64,000 nt of DNA from an uncultured Spirochaetia bacterium. GTDB lineage: Bacteria > Spirochaetota > Spirochaetia > JABEVK01. Under the pieces are notes generated by a model. The model ran no database searches and was not told where the DNA came from. It was given only the letters and a program-made list of their open reading frames with translations. Below, piece by piece: positions 11,063 to 26,942 of this stretch. The first letter of the stretch is position 1. Each line of letters opens with the position of its first letter. The position numbers and the translations under genes are program-made. Where the stretch lies: NCBI GenBank assembly GCA_937960645.1, contig CALGPJ010000011.1:1-64000 (forward strand). The letters run 5' to 3'.

Positions 11063-11446
11063 TTACTTCTCCGATTTTACGACCCCGGCTTCCCTGGTTC
11101 CCAGGGTCACCGAAATATGGCAGCTGCGTTTGATCAACCGATCAGCCCGTCCCCGAGCCCTCGGCCAAACCCGATACTCTTGCCGCCCCTCGTCGACGAG
11201 CAACTCACGCACAATCAGCGATTCCTCGTCCAATTGCTTGTTCTTATAGAGTGCGTTGGCGGCGGCGCTTTTGATGACCTTTTCTAAAAGCCTCGCCCCC
11301 TTGTGCGGCATATTTTCCAAAATACTGACGACATCGACGTAGGATCTTTTTCGCAAATGGTCTGCAATAGGACGAACCTTCTTGGCCGACATCGGCAGGC
11401 CGCGAGCGATCGCCCGAAAACCTTCTTTACCGGGAGCCTTGTCCAT
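11063..11446 (-). CDS. rplV: Ribosomal protein L22
   Basis: ARGLPMSAKKVRPIADHLRKRS; RVWPRARGRADRLIKRSCHISV. Confidence 0.97.
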   Translation of the reverse strand: MDKAPGKEGFRAIARGLPMSAKKVRPIADHLRKRSYVDVVSILENMPHKGARLLEKVIKSAAANALYKNKQLDEESLIVRELLVDEGRQEYRVWPRARGRADRLIKRSCHISVTLGTREAGVVKSEK

Positions 11447-11725
11447 TTATTTACCCGCCTTTTTATCCGATCCGGAATGTCCACGAAAGGTTCGCGTGGG
11501 TGCGAACTCCCCAAGCTTATGACCTACCAGGTCTTCGGTAATGTAGACCGGGATCCATGACTTACCGTTATGTACCGAAATGGTCAAGCCGACCATTTCC
11601 GGGATGATCATGCTGGTCCGCGAATAAGTCTTCAGCATTTTTCGGTCTTTTGCCTTGGACATTTCAACGACCCGCTTGTACAGACTCTTCTCGACGAAAG
11701 GCCCCTTCTTCAACGACCTCGACAT
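11447..11725 (-). CDS. rpsS: Ribosomal protein S19
   Basis: [28 protein letters not shown]. Confidence 0.98.
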   Translation of the reverse strand: MSRSLKKGPFVEKSLYKRVVEMSKAKDRKMLKTYSRTSMIIPEMVGLTISVHNGKSWIPVYITEDLVGHKLGEFAPTRTFRGHSGSDKKAGK

Positions 11726-11735
11726 AACTTCGCTC

Positions 11736-12551
11736 CTACTTCCTTCTGGTCACGATGAATCGGTTAGATTTCTTGTTCTTGGCCCTGGTTTTGTAACCCC
11801 GAGTAGGCTTGCCCCAGGGACTGACCGGATGCCGACCACCACTCGATTTTCCTTCACCACCGCCCAACGGGTGATCGACGGGGTTCATCGCTACACCCCG
11901 GACCTTGGGCCTGTTGCCTAACCAACGATTTCTTCCAGCCTTCCCCATCTGCTCATTCAAATGATCCTCATTGCCGATTTCACCGATGGTCGCCATGCAC
12001 TTTTTGAACACCATCCGTACCTCGCCGGAAGGCAGCTTCAGGACCGCATAGTCTCCCTCGATGGCGGCAAGGTTGGCAAAAGTGCCAGCAGATCGGGCCA
12101 ATTGCCCACCCTTCCCCTTGACCAATTCGACATTGTGAACGTTGCGTCCTACCGGGATGTTCTCCAGAGGTAGGGCATTACCCACACGAATTTCCGCATT
12201 GGGACCACTGACCACCTTGTCCCCAACCTTCAAACCCTTCGGGGCCAGAATGTAGCGCTTTTCACCATCTTTGTAGAAAATCAGGGCGAGATGCGCCGTC
12301 CTGTTGGGATCGTATTCGATGGCCTTGACGATTCCTTCCACTCCAAACTTATCCCGAAGAAAATCCACCGTGCGCAGGAGTTTTTTATGTCCGGCGCCTC
12401 GACGCCGTACCGTAATCCGACCATTGCCACGGCCCGCCTTTTCGGTCTTACCGGCAACCAGCCCCTTGACCGGGCGATCCTTGGAGAGATGATCACGTTC
12501 AATCGCGATGTAATGCCGTAAACCGGGGGTAACAGGCTTAAAGTTTTTCAT
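11736..12551 (-). CDS. rplB: Ribosomal protein L2
   Basis: [40 protein letters not shown]. Confidence 0.99.
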   Translation of the reverse strand: MKNFKPVTPGLRHYIAIERDHLSKDRPVKGLVAGKTEKAGRGNGRITVRRRGAGHKKLLRTVDFLRDKFGVEGIVKAIEYDPNRTAHLALIFYKDGEKRYILAPKGLKVGDKVVSGPNAEIRVGNALPLENIPVGRNVHNVELVKGKGGQLARSAGTFANLAAIEGDYAVLKLPSGEVRMVFKKCMATIGEIGNEDHLNEQMGKAGRNRWLGNRPKVRGVAMNPVDHPLGGGEGKSSGGRHPVSPWGKPTRGYKTRAKNKKSNRFIVTRRK

Positions 12552-12553
12552 CG

Positions 12554-12856
12554 TCAGACCCCTTCGAATTTGTCGATCTTTTTGCCTTCCGGCAGTTTGA
12601 TATAAGCCTTCTTGAAACGGGAGGTTTGACCAAATCCCTTACCACCCCGACCCAGATACCGTTTTGGCTTACCCTTGTTGACGACGACACGCGTCGACAG
12701 AGGTTTGACCCCGAAGAGCTTGAAAACCGCCTCTTCGATCATGACCTTGTTGGCACGCATGTCTACGCGAAACACGTACACCTTTTCTTTTTGTTCTCGG
12801 AGGAGGTTAGTCTTTTCTGTCAGAATCGGTGCCAGTAGAACATTAAACGCTTCCAT
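12554..12856 (-). CDS. rplW: Ribosomal protein L23
   Basis: [37 protein letters not shown]; internal start, overlaps the rplD end. Confidence 0.95.
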   Translation of the reverse strand: MEAFNVLLAPILTEKTNLLREQKEKVYVFRVDMRANKVMIEEAVFKLFGVKPLSTRVVVNKGKPKRYLGRGGKGFGQTSRFKKAYIKLPEGKKIDKFEGV

Positions 12857-13493
12857 GGCTTTCCACCTCCTGATCACCATATACACGACCAATTTCCAGC
12901 GCCGCTTTTTCCATCAAAATTAGCTGATGCGAGTAAAACAAATCATGCGCATTGAGCTGGTTCCAAGCCAGAAGGGTCAGATTGGGAATGTTGCGCCCCG
13001 CTCGCTTGAGCATGGCGTCGTGGGCGGACGTCACCACCACCACACGCCCCTCGCCGGTTACCGCCTTGAGGACGCTTGCCATGTCCCTGGTCTTGCCGGA
13101 AGCGATGGTAAAATCTTCTACCACCTTAAAATTTCCAGAGGAAGCTTTCAGACTTAAAATACTCTTAAAGGCCAGCCGCTTCACCTTTTTGGGAATGACG
13201 TAGGAATAGTCTCGGGGTTTCGGTCCAAAAACAATACCACCGCCGACGTAATGAGGGGCCTTGACTCTACCCTGCCGCGCGCGACCGGTACCCTTTTGAG
13301 CATAAGGCTTCTTGGTCGTGGCATCGACCTCACGACGCGTTAGGGTTGAATGGGTACCCTGACGGCGGTTCGCTAATTCGACCTTGATGGCCTCGTAGAT
13401 CGAGCCCATCGAAACCTCACGGGCAAAAACCGTATCTTCGAGTTCGATCGAGCGGAGTTCTTTTCCCGCAATACTGTAAACACTCGTTTTCAT
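12843..13493 (-). CDS. rplD: Ribosomal protein L4
   Basis: NRRQGTHSTLTRREVDATTKKPYAQKGTGRARQGRVKAPHYVGGGIVFGPKPRDYSY. Confidence 0.98.
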   Translation of the reverse strand: MKTSVYSIAGKELRSIELEDTVFAREVSMGSIYEAIKVELANRRQGTHSTLTRREVDATTKKPYAQKGTGRARQGRVKAPHYVGGGIVFGPKPRDYSYVIPKKVKRLAFKSILSLKASSGNFKVVEDFTIASGKTRDMASVLKAVTGEGRVVVVTSAHDAMLKRAGRNIPNLTLLAWNQLNAHDLFYSHQLILMEKAALEIGRVYGDQEVESHGSV

Positions 13494-13500
13494 AGACTAC

Positions 13501-14124
13501 CTACTTCTTCTTTTTCGCGTCTCTGACGACGACAAAACTGTTTTTTCCGCCGGGAACAGCCCCCTGGACCAAAAGTATCTTTTTCTCCTGGTCGATCGAG
13601 ACAACACGCAGGTTCTGGACGGTCACCCGTTCGCCCCCCATTCGTCCTGGCATCTTGACGTTTTTAAAGGTCCGGCCAGGCGTTGTCCGGTTACCGGTAG
13701 ACGCTCCGACTCGATGAAACTTGGAACCGTGAGAGGCAGGACCGCCGCCAAAATTGTGACGCTTCATGACACCCTGGAAGCCCTTTCCCTTACTGATGCC
13801 ATAAACATCCACATATCGCAGACCTTCCAGGATCTCGAGACCGAAAGACTCCCCGACCTTGGGGCTCTTGGAAAAGTCCCGAAACTCGACCATCACTCGA
13901 AGCGGATCGACACCCTTTGGAAACTGTCCTAAAACAGGTTTCGAGAGAATTTTAGGACGAACGACCTCGGCACCGATAACGAGGGCGTTATACCCCTCTT
14001 TTTCCGGCGTTCGTTGTGCGACGACGACGTTCGGCTCACACAGGATAACCGTCACCGGGGTAAGCTTTCCCTGATCGTCAAAAACCTGGGTCATTCCAAT
14101 CTTCTTGCCTATGAGACCGACCAT
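13501..14124 (-). CDS. rplC: Ribosomal protein L3
   Basis: GLIGKKIGMTQVFDDQGKLTPVTVI; KGKGFQGVMKRHNFGGGPASHGSKFHRVGAS. Confidence 0.98.
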   Translation of the reverse strand: MVGLIGKKIGMTQVFDDQGKLTPVTVILCEPNVVVAQRTPEKEGYNALVIGAEVVRPKILSKPVLGQFPKGVDPLRVMVEFRDFSKSPKVGESFGLEILEGLRYVDVYGISKGKGFQGVMKRHNFGGGPASHGSKFHRVGASTGNRTTPGRTFKNVKMPGRMGGERVTVQNLRVVSIDQEKKILLVQGAVPGGKNSFVVVRDAKKKK

Positions 14125-14133
14125 GATTCCACC

Positions 14134-14445
14134 TCAAATCTGCTTAATATAAACGTCGACGCCAGCAGGAAGCTCCAGCTTCATGAGAGCATCGATCACC
14201 GTGGGGGTCGGCTCAAAAATATCGATCAACCTTTTATAGGTCCGCATCTCGAACTGTTCGCGAGATTTCTTATCGATATGAGGCGACCGCAAAACCGTAA
14301 AACGGTTGATACGTGTCGGCAAAGGAACAGGACCGGAAAACTTCACTCCGGCTTTTTGCACAGCCTGTACGATATTCCGAGCGCTTTGATCCACCTGTTC
14401 AACATCAAAACCGCGCAGCCGTACACGAATTTTCTCAGCAGACAT
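14134..14445 (-). CDS. rpsJ: Ribosomal protein S10
   Basis: [27 protein letters not shown] start with GGAG upstream. Confidence 0.96.
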   Translation of the reverse strand: MSAEKIRVRLRGFDVEQVDQSARNIVQAVQKAGVKFSGPVPLPTRINRFTVLRSPHIDKKSREQFEMRTYKRLIDIFEPTPTVIDALMKLELPAGVDVYIKQI

Positions 14446-14453
14446 ATAATCTC

Positions 14454-14487
14454 CAAAAAGGCGCAGGGCCAAAAAGCCCTGCGCTTT
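14454..14487 (-). terminator. Hairpin/terminator or attenuator between tuf and rpsJ
   Basis: Minus strand GCGCAGGGC-TTTTTG-GCCCTGCGC then CTTTTTGG; perfect 9-bp stem. Confidence 0.75.
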
Positions 14488-14492
14488 GATTA

Positions 14493-15680
14493 TTAGGCGA
14501 TGACTTCGATTACCTGACCAGAAGCGACGGTTCGACCACCCTCGCGGATGGCGAAACGAACACCCTTATCCAACGCGATGGGGGAAATCAGCTCGACGCT
14601 GATCTCGGTATTGTCTCCGGGGAGGATCACGTCCTTGCCCGGCGGAATCTCGATGACACCCGTGACGTCAGTGGTTCGGAAATAGAACTGTGGACGATAC
14701 CCGGTCTTGAAAGCGGTATGACGTCCACCCTCTTCCTTCGAAAGAACGTAAACCGCGCCCTTGAACTTGGTGTGAGGCTTGATGGTACCGGGCTTGGCCA
14801 AAACCTGACCGCGCTCGACGTCATCCTTTTCAATACCACGCAGAAGAGCACCGAGATTGTCCCCCGCCTGGCCCTCGTCCAGGGTCTTGTTGAACATTTC
14901 CACACCGGTCACCACAGTGCTCTTGGTCGGACGGATACCGACGATTTCCACGGTATCACCGACCTTAACCTTCCCTGTCTCAACACGACCCGTCACCACG
15001 GTACCACGACCCGAAATGGAGAACACGTCTTCGATCGGCATCAGGAAGGGTTTGTCGATATCGCGCTCTGGCAAGGGGAAATACTCGTCCATGACATCCA
15101 GAAGCTCCTGAAGGCACTTGGTGGCCTCGGGGTCGTCCGGCTTGGTCATGGCATTGAACGCCGAACCGCGAATGAAGGGGGTCTTGTCACCATCGAAACC
15201 GTACTTGGTCAAAAGCTCTCGAACCTCGACCTCCACCAGTTCAACCAGCTCCGGATCGGCCAGATCCATTTTGTTCAGGAACACCACAATACGCGGCACA
15301 CCGACCTGTTTGGCAAGCAGGATGTGCTCACGGGTCTGAGGCTCGGGACCGGAATCGGCAGCCACGAGAAGGATGGCTCCATCCATCTGAGCCGCACCGG
15401 TGATCATGTTTTTGACGTAGTCGGCGTGTCCGGGGCAGTCAACGTGCGCGTAGTGCCTCTTGGCGCTTTCGTATTCGACGTGCCGGGTATTGATGGTGAT
15501 ACCGCGCGCCTTTTCCTCGGGCGCGTTGTCGATGTCCTCGTAGGACATCTTCTTACCACCGTACTTGGCAGCTCCATAAGCAGTGATGGCAGCCGTCAAG
15601 GTCGTTTTTCCATGGTCAACGTGTCCAATCGTCCCCACGTTAATGTGAGGCTTTGTACGCTGAAAGACTTCCTTAGCCAT
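14493..15680 (-). CDS. tuf: Elongation factor Tu
   Basis: [53 protein letters not shown] upstream. Confidence 0.99.
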   Translation of the reverse strand: MAKEVFQRTKPHINVGTIGHVDHGKTTLTAAITAYGAAKYGGKKMSYEDIDNAPEEKARGITINTRHVEYESAKRHYAHVDCPGHADYVKNMITGAAQMDGAILLVAADSGPEPQTREHILLAKQVGVPRIVVFLNKMDLADPELVELVEVEVRELLTKYGFDGDKTPFIRGSAFNAMTKPDDPEATKCLQELLDVMDEYFPLPERDIDKPFLMPIEDVFSISGRGTVVTGRVETGKVKVGDTVEIVGIRPTKSTVVTGVEMFNKTLDEGQAGDNLGALLRGIEKDDVERGQVLAKPGTIKPHTKFKGAVYVLSKEEGGRHTAFKTGYRPQFYFRTTDVTGVIEIPPGKDVILPGDNTEISVELISPIALDKGVRFAIREGGRTVASGQVIEVIA

Positions 15681-15905
15681 TCGAATCCTCCTTGGCCTAA
15701 TTTGAGTCTGTATAATTTTCCGCCCTTACGCCTCACAGACGATCAAGGCAGTTTTTTCCTGTATGAGACCCCGAATCGGGGACAACCGCGGATTTAGCCA
15801 GAGGAAATCCACCTACTTCCACAGGGAAGCGGTTTGGATTTAAACCGCCAAATCCAAAGAACACATCGCGCAGAGGTAGGGACGAGCGTCGCTACATGCG
15901 CATTG
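15681..15905 (-). promoter_or_regulatory. Long structured 5' leader of tuf with competing hairpins
   Basis: Minus strand TTTGGATTT-GGCGGTTT-AAATCCAAA (9-bp stem) overlaps GCGGTTT-AAATCC-AAACCGC (7-bp stem); further CTTCC-CTGT-GGAAG and GGATTT-N9-AAATCC stems. Confidence 0.6.
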
Positions 15906-15911
15906 CCAGGT

Positions 15912-15940
15912 ATCCTAAAAGATACTCCGAATTGTGTCAA
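15912..15940 (-). promoter_or_regulatory. Sigma70-like promoter for tuf
   Basis: TTGACA-N17-TAGGAT on the minus strand. Confidence 0.65.
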
Positions 15941-15951
15941 TACCCCTGTCT

Positions 15952-16422
15952 TTACCAGCGGTAATGACTGAAGGCCTTGTTGGCCTCGGCCATCTTGTGC
16001 GTATCCTCTTTCTTTTTGTAAGCAGTACCGGTGCTGTTGAAAGCATCGATGAGTTCCGCACTCAGCTTTTCGCTGTAAGATTTTCCGCTGCGGTTACGCG
16101 CCGCATTGATGATCCACCGCATCGCCAACGCCTCTCGGCGAGACTCCCGGATCTCCACCGGAACCTGATAGGTAGCCCCACCGACCCGGCGACTCTTGAC
16201 CTCGACCGCCGGCTTGACGTTTTCCAGGGCCTTGAGGAAGACCTCGATGGGCTGTTGGCCGGTTTTCTTGCCGATGATATCCAGAGCCCCATAAACCAGC
16301 TTGAGACACACCGAAAATTTTCCTTCCCACATACTGCGCTTCACGAACTTGGAAAGCACCGATGAATGATAAATGGGATCGGGGGCGGGAGGCTTGGGAG
16401 TGGGAATGTTCCTTCTGGGCAT
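15952..16422 (-). CDS. rpsG: Ribosomal protein S7
   Basis: MPRRNIP...; VKSRRVGGATYQVPVEIRESRREALAMRWI; start corrected from the listed 259-aa ORF. Confidence 0.97.
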   Translation of the reverse strand: MPRRNIPTPKPPAPDPIYHSSVLSKFVKRSMWEGKFSVCLKLVYGALDIIGKKTGQQPIEVFLKALENVKPAVEVKSRRVGGATYQVPVEIRESRREALAMRWIINAARNRSGKSYSEKLSAELIDAFNSTGTAYKKKEDTHKMAEANKAFSHYRW

Positions 16423-16433
16423 GACTTTACCTC

Positions 16434-16808
16434 CTAAACTTTGGGCCGCTTGGCCCCATATTTGGATCGACCCTGCATCCTCTTGGCCACACCGAGGGTA
16501 TCCTTGGTACCGCGGATGATATGATAACGGACACCGGGCAGGTCCTTGACCCTGCCCCCGCGAATCAGGACGACACTGTGCTCCTGTAGGTTGTGCCCGA
16601 TTCCGGGAATGTAGGCAGTGACTTCCTGGCCGTAGCTCAGGCGGACACGGGCCACCTTTCTCAAGGCAGAGTTCGGCTTCTTCGGGGTGACAATCATCAC
16701 ACGGGTACAAACGCCCCTCTTTTGAGGACAAGACTTCAGGGCCGGGGACTTGGTTCGATAGACCGAAGGCTTGCGCCCCTGTCTAATCAACTGATTGATC
16801 GTTGGCAT
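16434..16808 (-). CDS. rpsL: Ribosomal protein S12
   Basis: [30 protein letters not shown]. Confidence 0.99.
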   Translation of the reverse strand: MPTINQLIRQGRKPSVYRTKSPALKSCPQKRGVCTRVMIVTPKKPNSALRKVARVRLSYGQEVTAYIPGIGHNLQEHSVVLIRGGRVKDLPGVRYHIIRGTKDTLGVAKRMQGRSKYGAKRPKV

Positions 16809-16883
16809 ACAAAAACCTGCTCCTTGGTTACACCATCAAAATTGCTTGGCAGAATAGCATGTTCTCGTTCGATGTTCAAGGCC

Positions 16884-21155
<4,272 letters not shown>

Positions 21156-21167
21156 CTAAAAGCCTCC

Positions 21168-24100
21168 CTAAAATTGACTTCCCTTTTTGCTGATCAGCTC
21201 TTCGTCTTTTTCGGTCAAGGCGATCTGCTGTCCCTTGGCATTGTAGATGCTGAGGTCCAGGGCCAGACCACGGAGCTCCTGCACCAAAACGTTGAAGCTC
21301 TCCGGTATGCCGACGGCATTCCCGGCATTTCCCTTGACGATGTCTTCGTAAATTTTGCTGCGTCCGTTCATGTCGTCGCTCTTGATCGTCAACAATTCCT
21401 GCAAGGTATTGGCCGCACCGTAGGCTTCGAGGGCCCATACTTCCATCTCACCCAAACGCTGACCACCGAATTGGGCTTTACCACCCAACGGCTGCTGAGT
21501 CACCAGGGAGTAGGGACCGGTGGACCGGGCGTGCATCTTGTCGTCGACGAGGTGGTGAAGCTTCATAACGTACATGACACCGACCATCACCGGATTTTCA
21601 AAGGGCCTTCCCGTGCGCCCATCGAACACCTTCATCTTGCAGGTTTTGGGGAGGTTGGCCGACTCGAGCATCTTTTCGATATCCTCGGGTGTCGTGCTTT
21701 GGAACACGGGGCAGGTGTAATGCTCTTTCAGCATGTAGCCCGCCAGCCCTAACTGGGCCTCCAATAGCTGACCGATGTTCATCCGGCTGGGCACACCGAG
21801 GGGATTGAGGCAGATATCCAGGGGGGTCCCATCCTCCAGGAAGGGCATGTCCTCGACGGGGAGGATCTTGGCAACCACCCCCTTGTTCCCGTGGCGCCCC
21901 GCCATCTTGTCGCCTTCCCGAAGTTTGCGCTTCTTGGCAACCAGCACCTTGATCTGTTCTTCCACTCCGGGGCTGAGATCGTCTCCCTGGCTTCGTTTCA
22001 ACCGTTGGACGTCGATGACCACACCCTCGACGCCGTGGGGTAGGCGGAGGCTCGTGTCCTTAACGTCCTTGGCCTTTTCCCCGAAGATGGCCATCAGGAG
22101 CTTGAACTCCGGATTGGTTTCGGTCTCACTCTTCGGTGTCAGCTTGCCGACCAGGATCGAACCGCTTTTGACCCGAGCTCCGATGCGGACAATACCTTCC
22201 TCATCGAGATCTTCTAGGGCTTTTTCGGCCACGTTGGGAATATCCCGGCTGATCTTTTCCGGACCGAGTTTGGTTTCCCGTACCTCGACGGTGAATTCCT
22301 TGATGTGAATGGAGGTAAACACATCCTCCCGAACCACCCTTTCGCTGATTAGGATGGCATCCTCGTAGTTGTAACCATTCCACGGCACGAAACCCAACAA
22401 TAAATTGCGCCCCAGGGCGAGCTCCCCGTTGTAGGTCGCCGGTCCGTCGGCAATCACCTCGCCCTTCTGGACCCTGGCCCCGCGCATCACGGTGGGCCGT
22501 TGATGAAAACAGGTATCCTGGTTTGTCCGGAGAAACTTGGACAGCTCGTAGATATCCAGCTTCTTAGGCTCATCGTCCGGCCTGATTTTGATGAACTCGG
22601 CGGAAACGTACTCCACCACGCCCGATCGCTTTGCCTTGATCAGGGCGCCGGAATCGTAGGCAGCCTTGGCCTCCATGCCAGTCCCCACGATGGGTGGTTC
22701 GGGGAAGAGCAGGGGGACGGCCTGCCGCTGCATGTTGCTGCCCATCAAGGCGCGGTTGGCGTCGTCATGCTCCAGAAAAGGAATCAGGGCGGCACTGACA
22801 GATACGACCTGCATGGGCGCAACATCCATGTACTGCACGTATCGGGGCTCCCGAGCCGAAAAATCCCCGGCGCGACGAACGCTAACCAGATTATCCCGAA
22901 ACCTGCCCTGGTCATCGAGGTCGGTGTTGGCCTGAGCGATGTAGAACTTTTCCTCGTCGATGGCCGAAAGGTATTCCACCTCGTTGGTCACCGTACCGTT
23001 GACCACCCTTCGGTAGGGAGTCTCCAAAAAGCCGTACTCGTTGACCCGGCTGTAAGCGGCAAGGCTTACGATCAGACCGATGTTGGGACCTTCGGGCGTC
23101 TCGATGGGACACATACGCCCATAATGGGAGTAGTGGACGTCACGCACCTCGAAACCCGCCCTGTCCCGGGAAAGACCGCCGGGGCCCAGGGCATTGATCC
23201 GCCGTTTGTGCGTCAGTTCAGCCAGCGGATTGACCTGATCCATGAATTGGCTCAGCTGACTGGATCCGAAGAACTCCTTGATGGAGGTCACGATCGGCTT
23301 GATACTGATCAGATCCTGGGGACGATACGTCTCCACTTCTTTTTGATTCATCCGCTCCTTGCAGGTCTTTTCCATTTTCTGCAGTGCGACCTTCATCACA
23401 TTCGTCAAAAGCTCGCCCACGCTGCGGATCCTTCGGTTGGCCAGGTGGTCGATATCGTCCATCTTGGCGTCTTCATGGTAGACCTTGATGAGGTAGAGCA
23501 TGGTGGTGATGATGTCCTCTCGGGTCAGCACCGTCTCTTCGATTTCGTAACCGAACTTCTTGTTGAGCTTGTAGCGGCCAACCGGTCCCAGATCATAACG
23601 TTTGGGATTGCTGAACATGTCGTGGATGTCATGTTCGGCAGCCTCGATGGTGATCGGATCACCGGGGGACATGACCGCATAGACTTCCCTCAGGGCATCC
23701 TGCCGGGTCGGTTCGCTGGCCAGGGACGCCTCGCGGGACATTTTGCTGGTTTCCTTGTCCAAACAATTCAGGATGATGTTGCTCTCCAGGTAGTTGTACC
23801 CTTCCTCCCGGTTTTTGGCCTTGGTGGTGTCGATGATGGTGATTTCCTTGATGTTTTCGTGGATGAGCTCGTCGATCTCGGACACATGAAGCCGGGTTCC
23901 CGCGCGGAACAGTTTCTTGGTCTCGCCGTTGTTGGTCGTGTACACCGCCTTCGCCAAGACGGCATTGTTCAAGGTAGCATTGATATCGGAAAGTTTATCA
24001 AGTTTGAGGGTCTTGGTTTCGTAAAAGTATTCGATGATTTCGTCCGCGGTTTCCAAACCCAAAGCGCGGAGGAACAAGGTTGCCAGGATGCGCTTCTTTC

Positions 24101-24677
24101 GATCGATTCGCACGGACAGAATTTCTTTTTTGCTGTCGAGCTCGAATTCCAGCCAGCTCCCGCGATGGGGGATGATACGGCTCGTAAACTGGTTTTTGTC
24201 CTTGGCAAAAATAACACCGGGACTTCGGTAAATCTGACTGACAACGACGCGTTCGGCCCCGTTGATGATAAAGGTCCCGCGGTCGGTCATCAGGGGAATA
24301 TCCCCCATATAAATGTCTTTTTGACGAATTTCCCCGCTCTGCGCAAAGCAAAGGTTGATTCTCGCCTTGAGTCTGATGGCGTAGGTCATCCCCTTTTTTT
24401 TGCATTCCGATTCGGAGAATCCGGGCCCCAAATCTTCGAGGGTGTAGCCCGCGTACTCCAGGGTAACATCACCATTGGCATTGGATATCGGAAAGGTTTC
24501 ACGAAAAGCCGCCTCCAAACCCATGTTTTTTAACGGAAGCCCCTTTTCCACCGCCTCACGTTGAAGAAATCGCTCATATGATGTCAGCTGAATTTCAACC
24601 AGGTTGGGAAGCGGGTACACATACCTGACGTGTCTGCCCACATCCTTTCGATTGATTGCCTGGAATCGCGCTCCCAT
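21168..24677 (-). CDS. rpoB: DNA-directed RNA polymerase subunit beta
   Basis: [39 protein letters not shown]; 1169 aa. Confidence 0.99.
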   Translation of the reverse strand: MGARFQAINRKDVGRHVRYVYPLPNLVEIQLTSYERFLQREAVEKGLPLKNMGLEAAFRETFPISNANGDVTLEYAGYTLEDLGPGFSESECKKKGMTYAIRLKARINLCFAQSGEIRQKDIYMGDIPLMTDRGTFIINGAERVVVSQIYRSPGVIFAKDKNQFTSRIIPHRGSWLEFELDSKKEILSVRIDRKKRILATLFLRALGLETADEIIEYFYETKTLKLDKLSDINATLNNAVLAKAVYTTNNGETKKLFRAGTRLHVSEIDELIHENIKEITIIDTTKAKNREEGYNYLESNIILNCLDKETSKMSREASLASEPTRQDALREVYAVMSPGDPITIEAAEHDIHDMFSNPKRYDLGPVGRYKLNKKFGYEIEETVLTREDIITTMLYLIKVYHEDAKMDDIDHLANRRIRSVGELLTNVMKVALQKMEKTCKERMNQKEVETYRPQDLISIKPIVTSIKEFFGSSQLSQFMDQVNPLAELTHKRRINALGPGGLSRDRAGFEVRDVHYSHYGRMCPIETPEGPNIGLIVSLAAYSRVNEYGFLETPYRRVVNGTVTNEVEYLSAIDEEKFYIAQANTDLDDQGRFRDNLVSVRRAGDFSAREPRYVQYMDVAPMQVVSVSAALIPFLEHDDANRALMGSNMQRQAVPLLFPEPPIVGTGMEAKAAYDSGALIKAKRSGVVEYVSAEFIKIRPDDEPKKLDIYELSKFLRTNQDTCFHQRPTVMRGARVQKGEVIADGPATYNGELALGRNLLLGFVPWNGYNYEDAILISERVVREDVFTSIHIKEFTVEVRETKLGPEKISRDIPNVAEKALEDLDEEGIVRIGARVKSGSILVGKLTPKSETETNPEFKLLMAIFGEKAKDVKDTSLRLPHGVEGVVIDVQRLKRSQGDDLSPGVEEQIKVLVAKKRKLREGDKMAGRHGNKGVVAKILPVEDMPFLEDGTPLDICLNPLGVPSRMNIGQLLEAQLGLAGYMLKEHYTCPVFQSTTPEDIEKMLESANLPKTCKMKVFDGRTGRPFENPVMVGVMYVMKLHHLVDDKMHARSTGPYSLVTQQPLGGKAQFGGQRLGEMEVWALEAYGAANTLQELLTIKSDDMNGRSKIYEDIVKGNAGNAVGIPESFNVLVQELRGLALDLSIYNAKGQQIALTEKDEELISKKGSQF

Positions 24678-24688
24678 TCTTACCCCCT

Positions 24689-24721
24689 AAAAAAGACCAC
24701 CGACACAATGGGTATCGGTGG
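24689..24721 (-). terminator. Intercistronic terminator/attenuator between rplL and rpoB
   Basis: Minus strand CCACCGA-N11-TCGGTGG then TCTTTTTT. Confidence 0.75.
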
Positions 24722-24759
24722 TGTTATGATTTGATCGAACAAGCGTTTCAGCGGGATGC

Positions 24760-25158
24760 TTACTTGATTTCGACATCTGCTCCGACTTCTTTGAGCTTCT
24801 TCGCAATGGTCTCGGCTTCGGCCTTGGACACGCCTTCCTTGACGGGCTTGTTTCCGGCTTCGACCAGATCCTTGGCCTCCTTGAGACCCAGGTTGGTGAT
24901 TTCTCGAACCACCTTGATCACGTCGATCTTCTTGTCGCCGAAGCTCTTGAGGATGACGTCGAATTCGGTCTTTTCCTCGGCTGCCGGAGCGGCTGCGGCC
25001 CCACCGCCAACAGCACCACCGGCGACCGCGGCAACAGCTACCGGAGCTGCGGCGGTGACACCGAACTTTTCTTCCATGGCCTTCACAAGTTCACTGACTT
25101 GCAAAACGGTCATGTTACTGATCGCATCGAGGATTTCCTCGGTGGTTAATGCTGCCAT
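24760..25158 (-). CDS. rplL: Ribosomal protein L7/L12
   Basis: [39 protein letters not shown]. Confidence 0.98.
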   Translation of the reverse strand: MAALTTEEILDAISNMTVLQVSELVKAMEEKFGVTAAAPVAVAAVAGGAVGGGAAAAPAAEEKTEFDVILKSFGDKKIDVIKVVREITNLGLKEAKDLVEAGNKPVKEGVSKAEAETIAKKLKEVGADVEIK

Positions 25159-25226
25159 ATTATCTTCCTCCTTCTCATTTTTTTTCCAGGGATAGCAGGT
25201 CAGCGATGAAGACTAACCCTGGTTTG

Positions 25227-25760
25227 TTACCCATTGGCTTTCTTGTCGGCCACCGCCTGAAGGGTTCGGGCCAACTTGGCGATCACGCCGTTCAGACCGC
25301 TTGCCAGGTTCTGGATGGGAGCCTTCATGGTCCCCATCAACATCGCCAGAAGCTGCTGCTTGGACGGCAGGTTCGAGTAAGCCTCGACCTGTTTGGCATT
25401 GAAAACCCCTCCCTCGATGATTCCTGCCTTGACTTCCAGGGCCGGAATCTCTTTGGCAAAGTCCAGCAGAGCCTTGGCGACCGGACCGCTCTCGGTCTTA
25501 CAAATCGCTACAGCGGTTGGACCCGCCAGATAGGTATCCACCTCCGGCAGCTTCATATCCCGAATGACCAACCGCGCAAAGGTGTTCTTCACGACCTTGA
25601 AGTCGGCGCCCAGGGGCCGCAGCCGGGACCGCAGATCGGTGATTTGCTCTACCGTCAACCCACGATAGTTGGTAAACACCAGATCCTTGCCACTCGAAAA
25701 GCGGTCCTTCAATGCGTTGATTTGCTTGACCTTGGCAGGTTGGATTTTTTTTGCACCCAT
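25227..25760 (-). CDS. rplJ: Ribosomal protein L10
   Basis: VFTNYRGLTVEQITDLRSRLR; gene order. Confidence 0.96.
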   Translation of the reverse strand: MGAKKIQPAKVKQINALKDRFSSGKDLVFTNYRGLTVEQITDLRSRLRPLGADFKVVKNTFARLVIRDMKLPEVDTYLAGPTAVAICKTESGPVAKALLDFAKEIPALEVKAGIIEGGVFNAKQVEAYSNLPSKQQLLAMLMGTMKAPIQNLASGLNGVIAKLARTLQAVADKKANG

Positions 25761-26452
25761 TACCTGGCCTCCTTGGTATTTTGCTTGAACATGATTTTGA
25801 TACCGGGCCCCATGGTGCTCGAGAGCGAAATGGACTTGATGAAATCGCCCTTGAGGTCGCTGGGACGGCGGCGCTCCAGTTCACTGACGAAGGTGGTGAT
25901 GTTTTCGGTGATTTTTTCCTTGTCCATGCTTACCTTCCCCACCGCCAGGTGAACCACACCGGTCTTGTCCGCGCGGAACTCGGTACGGCCCTGCTTCAGC
26001 TGGGCCAGGGCGCCCGCCAGATCGTCCGTAACGGTTTGGGTCTTGGGGTTGGGCATCAAACCCCGGCGTCCGAGAATCGGACCCAGGCGGCCCACGTCTT
26101 TCATCATGTCAGGCGTAGCCACACAGATGTCGAAGTCCAACCAGCCCCCCTTGATCTTTTCGATGAGGTCGGCGTCCCCAACGTAGGTAGCGCCGGCCGC
26201 GCGCGCCTCCTCGGCCCGATCGGCCCGGGCGAACACCAGGATTTTCTTTTCAGCCTGGAAACGGTGTGGCAAAACCACGGTGTCGCGGACGGTATGGCTC
26301 TTTTTCAGGTTGAGCTTGACCGATATTTCCACGGTTTCGTCGAACTTGGCAAAGGCCAGGGATTTGACCAGCTCTACCGCCTCGGCATAGTTGTAGAACT
26401 TCAGGTGGTCGAACTTTTTCATGGCCTCGAGATATTTTTTACCCCGTTTCAT
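25760..26452 (-). CDS. rplA: Ribosomal protein L1
   Basis: [22 protein letters not shown]. Confidence 0.98.
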   Translation of the reverse strand: MKRGKKYLEAMKKFDHLKFYNYAEAVELVKSLAFAKFDETVEISVKLNLKKSHTVRDTVVLPHRFQAEKKILVFARADRAEEARAAGATYVGDADLIEKIKGGWLDFDICVATPDMMKDVGRLGPILGRRGLMPNPKTQTVTDDLAGALAQLKQGRTEFRADKTGVVHLAVGKVSMDKEKITENITTFVSELERRRPSDLKGDFIKSISLSSTMGPGIKIMFKQNTKEAR

Positions 26453-26880
26453 GACTCCACCTCCACGCCCATGGATCGCGCGGTGCCGGCAATGATGCGC
26501 ATGGCGGCGTCGACGTCATTAGCCGAAACGTCGGGCATCTTCAGGGTGGCGATCTCCCGAAGCTTTGCCTGGCTGATCTTGCCCACCTTGGTCTTGTTCG
26601 GGGTGGCCGAACCTTTTTCGATGCCGACCGCCCTCTTGATCAGGACGGCCGCCGGGGGCGTCTTGAGGATGAAGGAGAACGTCTTGTCGGCATATATGGT
26701 GATCACGCAGGGAATGATGAGCCCTGGTTCCATGTTTTTGGTCTTGTCGTTGAACTGCTGCACGAACTGGGGCGAGCTGACACCGTGGGGTCCCAGAGCC
26801 GGACCGACCGGGGGAGCCGGGGTCGCCTTGCCTGCGGGCAATTGCAACTTGACGAAGGCCACGATTTTTTTCTTGGCCAT
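26449..26880 (-). CDS. rplK: Ribosomal protein L11
   Basis: [25 protein letters not shown]. Confidence 0.98.
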   Translation of the reverse strand: MAKKKIVAFVKLQLPAGKATPAPPVGPALGPHGVSSPQFVQQFNDKTKNMEPGLIIPCVITIYADKTFSFILKTPPAAVLIKRAVGIEKGSATPNKTKVGKISQAKLREIATLKMPDVSANDVDAAMRIIAGTARSMGVEVES

Positions 26881-26942
26881 ATGGCACTCCTTGTTGTGGT
26901 TCTAACGTTTTCCCAACGGGAAAACTCCCATCCGAAAGGGTC

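Noticed and set aside
25186-25222. CCAGGG/CCCTGG hairpin between rplJ and rplL
   Set aside because: Only 6 bp with a 25-nt loop and no T-tract; not enough to call a regulatory element.
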